Positions 10,864 to 16,587 of a stretch of DNA of 64,000 bases are shown in pieces. Position 1 is the first letter of the stretch. Every line of letters begins with the position of its first letter. Source of the DNA: Enterobacter sp. 638 (GTDB lineage: Bacteria; Pseudomonadota; Gammaproteobacteria; Enterobacterales; Enterobacteriaceae); the NCBI RefSeq assembly GCF_000016325.1, contig NC_009436.1:1798001-1862000 (forward strand). Direction: 5' to 3'. The translations under genes and the position numbers were made by a program. The notes below the pieces were generated by a model. It had not been told where the DNA came from. It worked only from the letters and a program-made list of their open reading frames with translations, and searched no databases.

Positions 10864-10932
10864 ATGGAATGGTTTAAAGCTGCAGACCTGATCGTGAAAG
10901 GCATGGAAGGCGCGATTAACGCGAACATGTAA
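10864..10932 (+). pseudogene. Displaced icd 3' end with internal deletion
   Basis: This fragment reads [18 protein letters not shown] then NANM and a stop, against [18 protein letters not shown] in the intact gene. Between Ala-Asn-Ala and the final Asn-Met, 28 codons (84 bp) are missing, apparently by recombination between short GC repeats, and the frame is kept. Weak similarity continues upstream to about 10844. It equals the icdC fragment left by e14 in K-12 and was probably the original chromosomal 3' end. Confidence 0.9.
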
Positions 10933-10954
10933 TCCAGTCTCTGGGTTATATAAG

Positions 10955-10983
10955 AACGGGAACCAGTTGGTTCCCGTTTTTTT
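10955..10983 (+). terminator. Second icd-type terminator
   Basis: AACGGGAACC-AGTT-GGTTCCCGTT plus seven T, the homologue of the terminator at 6585-6613. Confidence 0.88.
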
Positions 10984-11010
10984 GCGACAGAATTCCCCAA
11001 AACGTCATTT

Positions 11011-11250
11011 CTATTCCATCACCATCCAGGCATCGGCCTCGTCGAACATCTCTTCAAGCATACGGTTCAATTTTTCACGATCGCTTTTGCTAGCATCGCT
11101 GTTCAAGCCGTTCGCCTGCATGGGTTTAACCTTTACAACCGCATCAGGGAAAATGCGATGCACGCGCTTGGTTAACTCATTAAGAATGATGTCATTCGCA
11201 CCGACCAGACCCTGAACGTTACGCTTGTCATAGACGAGTTCAACAAACAT
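11011..11250 (-). CDS. DinI-family SOS protein
   Basis: A 79-residue small acidic protein starting MFVELVYDKRNVQGL. DinI-family features are an N-terminal beta strand, the helix with ILNELTKRVHRIFPDA, and the C-terminal helix MLEEMFDEADAWMVME, which in DinI mimics DNA and binds RecA filaments. The start is placed at 11250 because GAGG lies 6 bp upstream and homologues begin MFVELVY; earlier Mets sit inside the LexA box. A consensus LexA operator 14 bp upstream makes it an SOS gene. Such dinI-like genes are common in and next to prophages, so it may belong to the phage remnant although it lies beyond the icd repeat. It probably modulates RecA or LexA cleavage. Confidence 0.88.
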   Translation of the reverse strand: MFVELVYDKRNVQGLVGANDIILNELTKRVHRIFPDAVVKVKPMQANGLNSDASKSDREKLNRMLEEMFDEADAWMVME

Positions 11251-11264
11251 ACTTACCTCAATAA

Positions 11265-11280
11265 CTGTTTTTATATACAG
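11265..11280 (-). promoter_or_regulatory. LexA box of the dinI-like gene
   Basis: CTGTTTTTATATACAG on the plus strand has the CTG-N10-CAG form and the AT-rich centre of a strong SOS operator. It lies 14 bp before the start codon. Confidence 0.92.
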
Positions 11281-11530
11281 CATTTTCACTGGTCACGCGG
11301 AAAGAGTCAAGAATGCATCAGATAAATGAGGCTTAAAAATCATTCTGATAAATGCGTCTGATTTCATCTTAATTCAAAGCGAGCTAAAAATTAGTCCATT
11401 CTGCAGGTGCGGAATCCCGTTGCAAATGCGTTCCGCTTGAAAAGAAGTGTCACACTTAGGCGGTATAAAAATTCACCAAACCTTTTTCTGCCAGCTACGC
11501 TTAGAGAGGTAACAACCAGCGGGAGGGCTT

Positions 11531-11743
11531 ATGCTGACTCATTCTGAAGCGAAACGATGGGCGTCCATAATGTTGAAATCAGCGTTGTGTGACGGCATGA
11601 AAACGGATGAGATTTCTCGGCAGGTGCATCTTATTTGCGACCACCACGGAAGAGAATGTCTTGAAGAGTTGATCGAAGAAATCTTAATTGAAGCAGGGCG
11701 GTTAGGACCCAAACACAGCGCCGGAGAGATCACTCAGCATTGA
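11531..11743 (+). CDS. Small hypothetical protein, 70 aa
   Basis: A 70-codon frame starting MLTHSEAKRWASIMLKSAL, with a strong ribosome site (GGGAGG) 6 bp upstream. The product is predicted helical and acidic in its second half (CLEELIEEILIEAGR), with three Cys and several His. I recognise no family. It stands alone between the dinI-like gene and the chemoreceptor remnant, and its codon use looks like the host. The ribosome site and a downstream intergenic region make a real gene likely, but nothing indicates its function. Confidence 0.55.
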   Translation: MLTHSEAKRWASIMLKSALCDGMKTDEISRQVHLICDHHGRECLEELIEEILIEAGRLGPKHSAGEITQH

Positions 11744-11826
11744 GTCTCTTCGTCTAACCGCTTTTGTGACAAGAATCCGGGAGCATGCTCGCTCCCGGAC
11801 ACATTGTTGATTCCCTTACAGCGTCA

Positions 11827-12024
11827 TCAGAACGTCTGTTTGACTTTAAAGATCGACACAGATTGCGTCAGTAAGTTTGACTGGCTATTCACACCTGATA
11901 CCGTCGTTGCCACTTTCTCAACTAACGCGGCGTTTTGCTGAGTCACGTGATCCATCTGGGTGATCGCCACGCGAATCTGCTCCACTCCACGGTTTTGCTC
12001 TTGTGATGTGAAAGCGGCTATGCG
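11827..12024 (-). pseudogene. Methyl-accepting chemotaxis protein, C-terminal remnant
   Basis: The minus strand encodes SQEQNRGVEQIRVAITQMD then VTQQNAALVEKVATTVSGV and ends LTQSVSIFKVKQTF before a stop. This is the last part of the signalling domain of a chemoreceptor, normally DEQxxGIEQVxxAVxxMDxVTQQNA. Similarity stops abruptly near 12024; the sensor, membrane and remaining signalling parts are absent, so about 65 of more than 500 codons survive. It is probably the relic of a deleted receptor gene that ran toward the dinI-like gene. Confidence 0.85.
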
Positions 12025-12086
12025 ACATCATGTCCGGTAACGCATCGTACTGATGGCCGTCGCGTGATACGCCGGCAACGTTAGGC

Positions 12087-12181
12087 AAAAAAAAGCCCAC
12101 TAAAAAGTGGGCAAGAAATACTGGAAGCAATGTGAGCAATGTCGTACTAAATACCTGAGCGTTTTACTCAACTATTCAGTA
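12087..12181 (-). ncRNA. RyhB-type small RNA (RyhB-2/IsrE/RfrB-like)
   Basis: On the minus strand the core ACATTGCTCACATTGCTTCC, continuing into AGTATT, is identical to the seed region of RyhB, the Fur-repressed sRNA that silences iron-using proteins with Hfq. It is followed by a terminator: GCCCAC / GTGGGC and eight T at 12094-12087. A -10 (TATCTT, 12193-12188) and a TTG-type -35 17 bp earlier predict a start near 12181 and a transcript of about 95 nt, as for RyhB. A Fur box covers the promoter. In Salmonella the second RyhB copy (IsrE, RyhB-2) also lies near yeaQ, while K-12 has only the copy near yhhY. The outer part differs from RyhB-1, as it does in Salmonella RyhB-2. The exact 5' end is inferred. 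Confidence 0.88.
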
Positions 12182-12183
12182 AT

Positions 12184-12202
12184 GAGAAAGATAATTCTTC
12201 TC
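12184..12202 (-). promoter_or_regulatory. Fur box over the RyhB-like sRNA promoter
   Basis: GAGAAAGATAATTCTTCTC matches 14 of 19 positions of the Fur consensus and is part of a longer near-perfect palindrome (12182-12204). It overlaps the predicted -10, so Fur-Fe2+ would block transcription. Confidence 0.75.
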
Positions 12203-12372
12203 ATCAAAAGATGCAACCCCATCTTTTGTGTGGCAGGTTATTTTTTGTTGTCGATAAAATGCGCAACTAAACACTGTGATACCTATCACAAATTTCCTTT
12301 CTGAGATCCTGTGCTATCCTTTTCTGTGTTGTTGATTTAGTAACAAAAACCAAACAGAGAGGGAAGCTAGCT

Positions 12373-12621
12373 ATGGGAATTTTATCCTGGATTATTTTTG
12401 GTCTTATTGCGGGGATTCTGGCGAAGTGGATCATGCCGGGCAAAGACGGCGGTGGGTTCTTCGTCACCGTAATTCTGGGTGTCATTGGTGCCGTGGTCGG
12501 TGGCTGGATCAGCACCTTGTTCGGTTTTGGTAAGGTCGATGGCTTCAACTTCGGCAGCTTTGCCGTCGCAGTCATTGGTGCGTTGGTCGTTCTGTTTATC
12601 TACAGAAAAATCAAAAGCTAA
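12373..12621 (+). CDS. yeaQ: YeaQ/YmgE (GlsB) family membrane protein
   Basis: An 82-residue inner-membrane protein of the transglycosylase-associated family, nearly identical to E. coli YeaQ. It has three hydrophobic helices (about 2-17, 29-49, 60-77), the family motif GLIAGILAKWIMPG at the start, and a short basic tail RKIKS. AGAGAGGGAAG precedes the ATG. A CTATCCT element at about 12314-12320 resembles a sigma-S extended -10, consistent with stress induction in E. coli. The molecular function is not known. Gap upstream: the sRNA and its Fur box. Confidence 0.95.
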   Translation: MGILSWIIFGLIAGILAKWIMPGKDGGGFFVTVILGVIGAVVGGWISTLFGFGKVDGFNFGSFAVAVIGALVVLFIYRKIKS

Positions 12622-12635
12622 GCACTGAAATCGTC

Positions 12636-12665
12636 AAAAAAGGCTGCCGTCTGGCGGCCTTTTTC
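12636..12665. terminator. Bidirectional terminator between yeaQ and yoaJ
   Basis: AAGGCTGCC-GTCT-GGCGGCCTT flanked by A and T runs on both sides, so it can serve both convergent transcripts. Confidence 0.85.
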
Positions 12666-12673
12666 CGTTTGGA

Positions 12674-12748
12674 TCACCACCAGCCGAGTTGGCTGCCCGC
12701 GACAGCCACGACGGCGATGATTAACATAATGATGGTTGTCTTTCTCAC
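12674..12748 (-). CDS. yoaJ: Small membrane protein YoaJ, 24 aa
   Basis: Reads MRKTTIIMLIIAVVAVAGSQ then LGWW and a stop from a GTG start at 12748. E. coli YoaJ (24 residues) starts the same way and ends ELGWW. It is a single hydrophobic helix with a basic N-terminus. The GTG follows the yoaK stop with no gap, so it is likely translated by coupling to yoaK. It is far below normal gene-finding cut-offs. In E. coli it is a membrane-localised small protein of unknown role. Confidence 0.9.
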   Translation of the reverse strand: MRKTTIIMLIIAVVAVAGSQLGWW

Positions 12749-12847
12749 TTATGCCCCCGGAGCGGCGTAGCCGCCAACAAAAAACCACGTTAAAAACACC
12801 ACTGCCGTTATAAAAATAACGACCGGGAAAACAATTCCAATCCGCAT
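12749..12847 (-). CDS. yoaK: Small membrane protein YoaK, 32 aa
   Basis: Reads MRIGIVFPVVIFITAVVFLT then WFFVGGYAAPGA and a stop. E. coli YoaK (32 residues) differs at only a few positions. It has a single membrane helix and a small polar end. The start ATG lies at 12847, 42 bp downstream of the dgcP stop on the same strand, so dgcP, yoaK and yoaJ may share a transcript that ends at the yeaQ-side terminator. The function is unknown. Confidence 0.92.
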   Translation of the reverse strand: MRIGIVFPVVIFITAVVFLTWFFVGGYAAPGA

Positions 12848-12889
12848 GACATTACCTTATGGGTTTATTTGCAGCCAGAGTTTACGGGG

Positions 12890-13918
12890 TTAATCCAGTG
12901 CGAGAAAGCGCGTTTTGCTTTTCTCTTTTTTATCACGATACATTGCTGCATCTGCGGCGCGTAATGCACCGTCAGCATCAATGTGTGAAGGGTCGACAGA
13001 TACCACGCCTAAACTGGCACCAGGGTAGACAATATGCACATTTCCCAACACATATTCTCCCGCGATACAGGCGCTAACCTGCTTTCTGAGAATAGTAATT
13101 TGTGCGTTATCTGCGTCACTGTTGCCTTTACTCAGGCACGCCACCAGGAACTCATCACCGCCTAATCGGCCGACAATATCGTCCTCCGTTTGGCCCGTGG
13201 TTAACCGCTTACCGACCTCAACCAAAAATTGATCGCCGGTCTCATGGCCATAACGGTCATTGATCAGTTTGAAATCATCCAGATCGATATAGGCGATGAT
13301 CGCATTGCGCTTGAGATGGCGTGCGAGCGAGAACAAGGCGGTGAGGTTTTCAAAAATCGCGCGGCGATTCGGTAGCCCGGTTAACGCATCGGTATACGAA
13401 TGGGCGATCAGCGCTGCGTTTGCTTCGCGCAACTGCATGACCAGTGACTCTTTTTGAATGTAATGCGCGATAAGACCGGCAAACAGCTGTAGCACCTGCT
13501 CACCGCGATGGCTCAACGTTTTCTTTTCCGTGCTGGTAGCGCACAGCGTACCGTACAGCGAACCATCCGCCAGATGAATGGGAATACTCATGTAGGTGGT
13601 GATGCCCAGCGTTTTGGCTGCATCACAATCCGCCCAGTGTTCCGCGACATCATCACTGTAAAAACAGCGGCTCTCAATAGCACGTTTGCACAACGTCTCA
13701 CCCCAGGGAACGCTCAGCCCTTCGGGGATCTGCATTTGTTTGCTGTTACGGGCATAAAGAATGTGCTGCAAACGCGCGTTGATATCGACTTTCGTGAGAT
13801 AGGTCGATTCCATTTCGGTGACAATCTCAAGCATTTCCAGCAGTTGACGTACCAGGCTTTCGAGTGATTGTTCGGTTGCGAGAGTTTCTGAAACACGGGC
13901 AAGAATAATATCCGACAT
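12890..13918 (-). CDS. dgcP: Diguanylate cyclase DgcP (GAF-GGDEF)
   Basis: A 342-residue cytosolic enzyme that makes cyclic di-GMP from two GTP. A GAF domain covers about residues 20-165. The GGDEF domain (about 175-335) carries TDALTGLPNRRAIF, the substrate motif YIDLDDFKLINDRYGHETGD and the active site RLGGDEFLV. No RxxD inhibitory site precedes the active site. In E. coli DgcP (YeaP) sits at the cell poles and is recruited by GAF. The start MSDIILARVSETLATEQSL matches E. coli. The frame stays open 213 bp further upstream, but that part contains a terminator and is not conserved. It lies upstream of yoaK and yoaJ. Confidence 0.95.
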   Translation of the reverse strand: MSDIILARVSETLATEQSLESLVRQLLEMLEIVTEMESTYLTKVDINARLQHILYARNSKQMQIPEGLSVPWGETLCKRAIESRCFYSDDVAEHWADCDAAKTLGITTYMSIPIHLADGSLYGTLCATSTEKKTLSHRGEQVLQLFAGLIAHYIQKESLVMQLREANAALIAHSYTDALTGLPNRRAIFENLTALFSLARHLKRNAIIAYIDLDDFKLINDRYGHETGDQFLVEVGKRLTTGQTEDDIVGRLGGDEFLVACLSKGNSDADNAQITILRKQVSACIAGEYVLGNVHIVYPGASLGVVSVDPSHIDADGALRAADAAMYRDKKEKSKTRFLALD

Positions 13919-14051
13919 GACGTGGGTAGACTCCCATGCAGAAGACGTCAGTATCTGCATGCTATGCTGAATTTTTCGACTGTGGGGCGTAGTAAAACAC
14001 GAATACAGAGAATTTAATATATCAGCAGAAGTGCCTGCTATTTTTGGTGGG

Positions 14052-14078
14052 AAAAAGGCCCCGCGGTTGAGGCGGGGC
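14052..14078 (-). terminator. Minus-strand intrinsic terminator upstream of dgcP
   Basis: GCCCCGC and GCGGGGC pair around a 7-base loop; on the minus strand CTTTTTC follows. It lies 134 bp upstream of the dgcP start with no annotated minus-strand gene before it, so it may end a short leader or sRNA. The 309-bp gap 13919-14227 otherwise holds only the presumed dgcP and yoaF promoters. Confidence 0.7.
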
Positions 14079-14227
14079 AAAGACATCTTGATTACGGAAT
14101 GATGTTCTCTGGTCAAGGAGAACGCGCTCACTGTAGGGCGAAAAAGTGCAGAATTGATGGAGAAATCATGGAGAAAACTGTGCTCAGTCGTTACGCTTAG
14201 GCCTCTGTTTATTAAAAGGACACCGTT

Positions 14228-14470
14228 ATGCGATATCTGTTGCTGGCAATGGCGCTGCCATTAGCCGCCTGTTCCACGCCCCCAGAAGCCCCTAAACCGC
14301 CGCAAATTGGCATGGCAAATCCAGCGGCCGTTTACTGCGTGAAGAAAGGCGGGGAGCGGGTTCCGGTGCAAAGTCCGCAGGGCATACGCACCGAATGTAA
14401 ACTGCCTGGCGGTGAAGTGATCGATGAGTGGGATCTGTTCCGACGCGATCACCCGACGCCTGCCAGGTGA
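14228..14470 (+). CDS. yoaF: DUF333 lipoprotein YoaF
   Basis: An 80-residue putative outer-membrane lipoprotein. The signal MRYLLLAMALPLAAC ends in the lipobox LAAC (Cys15), with Ser at +2. The mature part has the DUF333 pattern ANPAAVYCVKKGG, then CKLPGGEVIDEWDLFRRDH, with two conserved Cys that could form a disulfide. It matches E. coli YoaF (84 residues). AAAAGGA lies 8 bp before the ATG. It is divergent from dgcP. No biochemical role is established. Confidence 0.92.
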   Translation: MRYLLLAMALPLAACSTPPEAPKPPQIGMANPAAVYCVKKGGERVPVQSPQGIRTECKLPGGEVIDEWDLFRRDHPTPAR

Positions 14471-14546
14471 CAGCCAAGGTTTGACTGCGATACAATTCTC
14501 TTTAGGAATTATCTTAGCCTGCGGGCTAGCACATCGCGAGAGAAGA

Positions 14547-14852
14547 ATGTTTCAGTTAAAACCGGGTAGTCTGGCTATGATTATTGGCGCCCGCACGTCC
14601 GCAGGGCGTTGTAATATCGGCAAATCCGTTGAGCTTTTCGAACTTTGTCAGCCGGGTTTGCGCTTCCTGAATCCCGTCAACGGTGTGATGACGGAACTGC
14701 CTGCTACGGCGGACCGTGCACTTTGGCTGGTGACCGGTGATGTTTATGCCTTCGATAAACAACACGGTTTTGCGTTTATCCGTCCTGAACATCTGATGCC
14801 GCTGACGCCTGACGAAGCCCCGCAAATCCTCGACGAACTCATGCTCGATTAA
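14547..14852 (+). CDS. Small hypothetical protein, 101 aa
   Basis: Starts MFQLKPGSLAMIIGARTSAG behind AGAGAAGA and ends DEAPQILDELMLD. The first half looks like a small beta-barrel (GSLAMIIGARTSAGRCNIGK, then WLVTGDVYAF). The C-terminal half has HLMPLTPDE. I do not recognise a named family; SH3-like small proteins of phages and enterobacteria have a similar build. It sits between yoaF and yeaO, on the opposite strand to yeaO, with 1 bp between their stops. Base composition is host-like. The gene is probably real, with no function to offer. Confidence 0.6.
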   Translation: MFQLKPGSLAMIIGARTSAGRCNIGKSVELFELCQPGLRFLNPVNGVMTELPATADRALWLVTGDVYAFDKQHGFAFIRPEHLMPLTPDEAPQILDELMLD

Positions 14853-14853
14853 A

Positions 14854-15198
14854 TTACCTGCGCCGCAGCCAGTCGGCCAACACTAATGCGTGGTTTTGCT
14901 CAGTATTTTTGGCTGCGTAAATCAGCGTCACGGTCTGGTTTTTCGCCAGCTCGGCGAGGCGTTGACCTTCATCCTCATGCTGGGCCAACTCTTGCTGATA
15001 GGCTTGGCTGAAAGAGGTGAAATCAATCGTCTCGCTGTGAAACGCTTTGCGCAATGTGTTGGAAGGCGCAAGCGTTTTGCACCACTCGTCAAAGGCTAAG
15101 TCAGATTTTTTAATCCCACGCGGCCAGAGTCGGTCGACCAGAATCCGATATCCGTCATCTTCGTTCGCGGCGTCATAGACGCGTTTACACTGAATCAT
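14854..15198 (-). CDS. yeaO: DUF488 family protein YeaO
   Basis: A 114-residue cytosolic protein, close to E. coli YeaO. DUF488 motifs are present: RVYDAANEDDGYRILVDRLW near the start, WPRGIKKSDL, and the C-terminal LIYAAKNTEQNHALVLADWL. The function is unknown; the fold suggests nucleotide or anion binding. Its ATG lies inside the last codons of the DUF523 gene (14-bp overlap), so the two are translationally coupled. Confidence 0.93.
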   Translation of the reverse strand: MIQCKRVYDAANEDDGYRILVDRLWPRGIKKSDLAFDEWCKTLAPSNTLRKAFHSETIDFTSFSQAYQQELAQHEDEGQRLAELAKNQTVTLIYAAKNTEQNHALVLADWLRRR

Positions 15199-15688
15199 TT
15201 TCTCTCTCCTTAACCCAGGCGATAAGCTCCATGAGTTGGTTATCGGAAAATACCTGAATACCGTGCTCGCGTAAGAGTGCTGCGGCGACGCCCATTCCGG
15301 CGCGCTTCTGCCCGGTAAAACTACCGTCGTAAATCAACTCGCTGCCACATGTGGGGCTGCCGTCCGTCAGCAACGCCGCGCTGCAATCTGACGCCAATGC
15401 GGCTCGTAGCGCCAGCCAGGCGGCCAGTTGATAATGCCCGGTGACGTCAGTGCCATCACTTTCCAGGATAGACGCGTGTCCTGCCATGACATCTTTTCCA
15501 CTGCCTGCCACAATTTCGGCGGATAAACGCGGAATCGACAGCCCTGCGGCCAGCTCCGGGCAGTGCGTTACCAGCCGGTTTTCCCGCTGCCAGCGCTGGA
15601 GCGTTTCGGAAATCTGCGCCTTTTCGCTGCCGTTATAGCGAACCTTGTGGCCCATCAGGCATGCGCTCACCAGAATTTTGGTTTTCAT
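15185..15688 (-). CDS. DUF523 domain protein
   Basis: A 167-residue protein. The N-terminal KILVSACLMGHKVRYNGSEK, the CPELAAGLSIPR segment and LLTDGSPTCGSELIYDG are the conserved cysteine-containing blocks of DUF523. Three to four invariant Cys suggest metal or cluster binding, but no activity is established. Its last codons overlap the start of yeaO. In some enterobacteria this domain is fused to a DUF1722 domain; here it stands alone. Confidence 0.85.
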   Translation of the reverse strand: MKTKILVSACLMGHKVRYNGSEKAQISETLQRWQRENRLVTHCPELAAGLSIPRLSAEIVAGSGKDVMAGHASILESDGTDVTGHYQLAAWLALRAALASDCSAALLTDGSPTCGSELIYDGSFTGQKRAGMGVAAALLREHGIQVFSDNQLMELIAWVKERENDSV

Positions 15689-15835
15689 GGCGTTTAAGTC
15701 GGTCCAAAGAAGGGGTGAAAATACGCTAACACACTATAACACCACATTTTTCCCCCTCCAATTTAAGGTATTGTGATACGGGCAAAAGACCGGTAGGCTG
15801 AGGTTCCTTATGTTATCTGAATATTTTTCTGGCAT

Positions 15836-16555
15836 ATGGAACCTCTTATGGAACTCTCTCCGCTAAAAGATACGCTTCGCATTGCACTTGTTGGCGATTA
15901 TAACCACGATGTTATTGCTCATCAGGCAATTCCCCTGGCCATTGACGATGCCGCCGCTGTGCTGGAAATAACAGCGGATTACGACTGGATCGCCACCACC
16001 GAGCTGCTCAGTCCTGAAGATTTAGTCGGCTATGACGCAATCTGGTTGGTTCCTGCAAGCCCCTATAAGAACGTTGATGGCGCCTTTATCGCGGCGCGTT
16101 ATGCCCGTGAAAACAGTATTCCCTTCCTGGGGACCTGCGGTGGATTCCAGCACGCGTTAATTGAATATGCGCGCAATGTCTTGGGTTGGGATGATGCGGC
16201 ACATGCTGAAACGGACAGTGAAGGCAGAATGGTGATCGCGCCGCTTGCCTGTTCGCTGGTCGAACAAACGGACACCATTGAACTGCGTGCGAATACGCTG
16301 ATTGCGAAGGCTTATGGCAGACAAGAGATTGAAGAAGGGTATCACTGCAATTACGGCGTATCCCCTGAGTTCGCTAAAGAGCTTGAAAGTGGCGATATGC
16401 GCGTGACGGGCTGGGATGAACAGGGTGAAATTCGTGCGGTAGAGCTGGTCACGCATCCATTCTTTGTGGCAACGCTGTTCCAGCACGAACGCGGTGCGCT
16501 AGCCGGTCGACCTGTGCCTCTCGTTCAGGCAATGCTTTACGCCGCTCGCGGATAA
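15836..16555 (+). CDS. CTP synthase C-terminal domain-like glutamine amidotransferase
   Basis: A 239-residue single-domain class I glutamine amidotransferase-like protein. The nucleophile elbow is FLGTCGGFQHALIEY, with Cys in the expected place. The His region reads VELVTHPFFVATLFQHE, where CTP synthase has HPE; the catalytic Glu is replaced by Phe. This fits the known group of CTP-synthase-C-terminus-like proteins that lack the synthetase domain and have an uncertain reaction. An alternative ATG lies four codons in (15848). It stands alone, convergent with nimT; a 140-bp gap precedes it. Confidence 0.8.
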   Translation: MEPLMELSPLKDTLRIALVGDYNHDVIAHQAIPLAIDDAAAVLEITADYDWIATTELLSPEDLVGYDAIWLVPASPYKNVDGAFIAARYARENSIPFLGTCGGFQHALIEYARNVLGWDDAAHAETDSEGRMVIAPLACSLVEQTDTIELRANTLIAKAYGRQEIEEGYHCNYGVSPEFAKELESGDMRVTGWDEQGEIRAVELVTHPFFVATLFQHERGALAGRPVPLVQAMLYAARG

Positions 16556-16587
16556 AAGGCAGACTGCTCAGTCTGCCTTCATTGTGT

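Larger units (their letters stand above)
6563..10932. mobile_element. Decayed lambdoid prophage in the 3' end of icd
   Basis: The element lies between an intact icd and a second icd 3' fragment, the integration site used by phage 21 and e14. Its contents in order are a tyrosine integrase without its N-terminal domain, a P27-type small terminase fragment, a frameshifted and truncated large terminase, a tape-measure tail end, a lipoprotein gene, a DNA-circularisation fragment fused to foreign sequence, and an unknown membrane protein gene. Early regulation, replication, lysis and capsid genes are absent. It cannot form phage, but it may keep lysogenic-conversion genes. It is more AT-rich at 8.7-9.4 kb and 9.7-10.9 kb than the flanks. 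Confidence 0.92.
10864..10983 (+). repeat. icd 3' end and terminator, right copy (attR side)
   Basis: Second copy of the icd tail and its terminator, partner of 6409-6613. The two copies differ at wobble positions and by the 84-bp deletion here. Confidence 0.8.

Noticed and set aside
12107..12304. 65-codon plus-strand frame over the RyhB-like sRNA
   Set aside because: It is antisense to the sRNA, starts in the terminator and has no ribosome site.
13919..14131. N-terminal extension of dgcP by 71 codons
   Set aside because: It would translate through an intrinsic terminator and is not present in E. coli DgcP.
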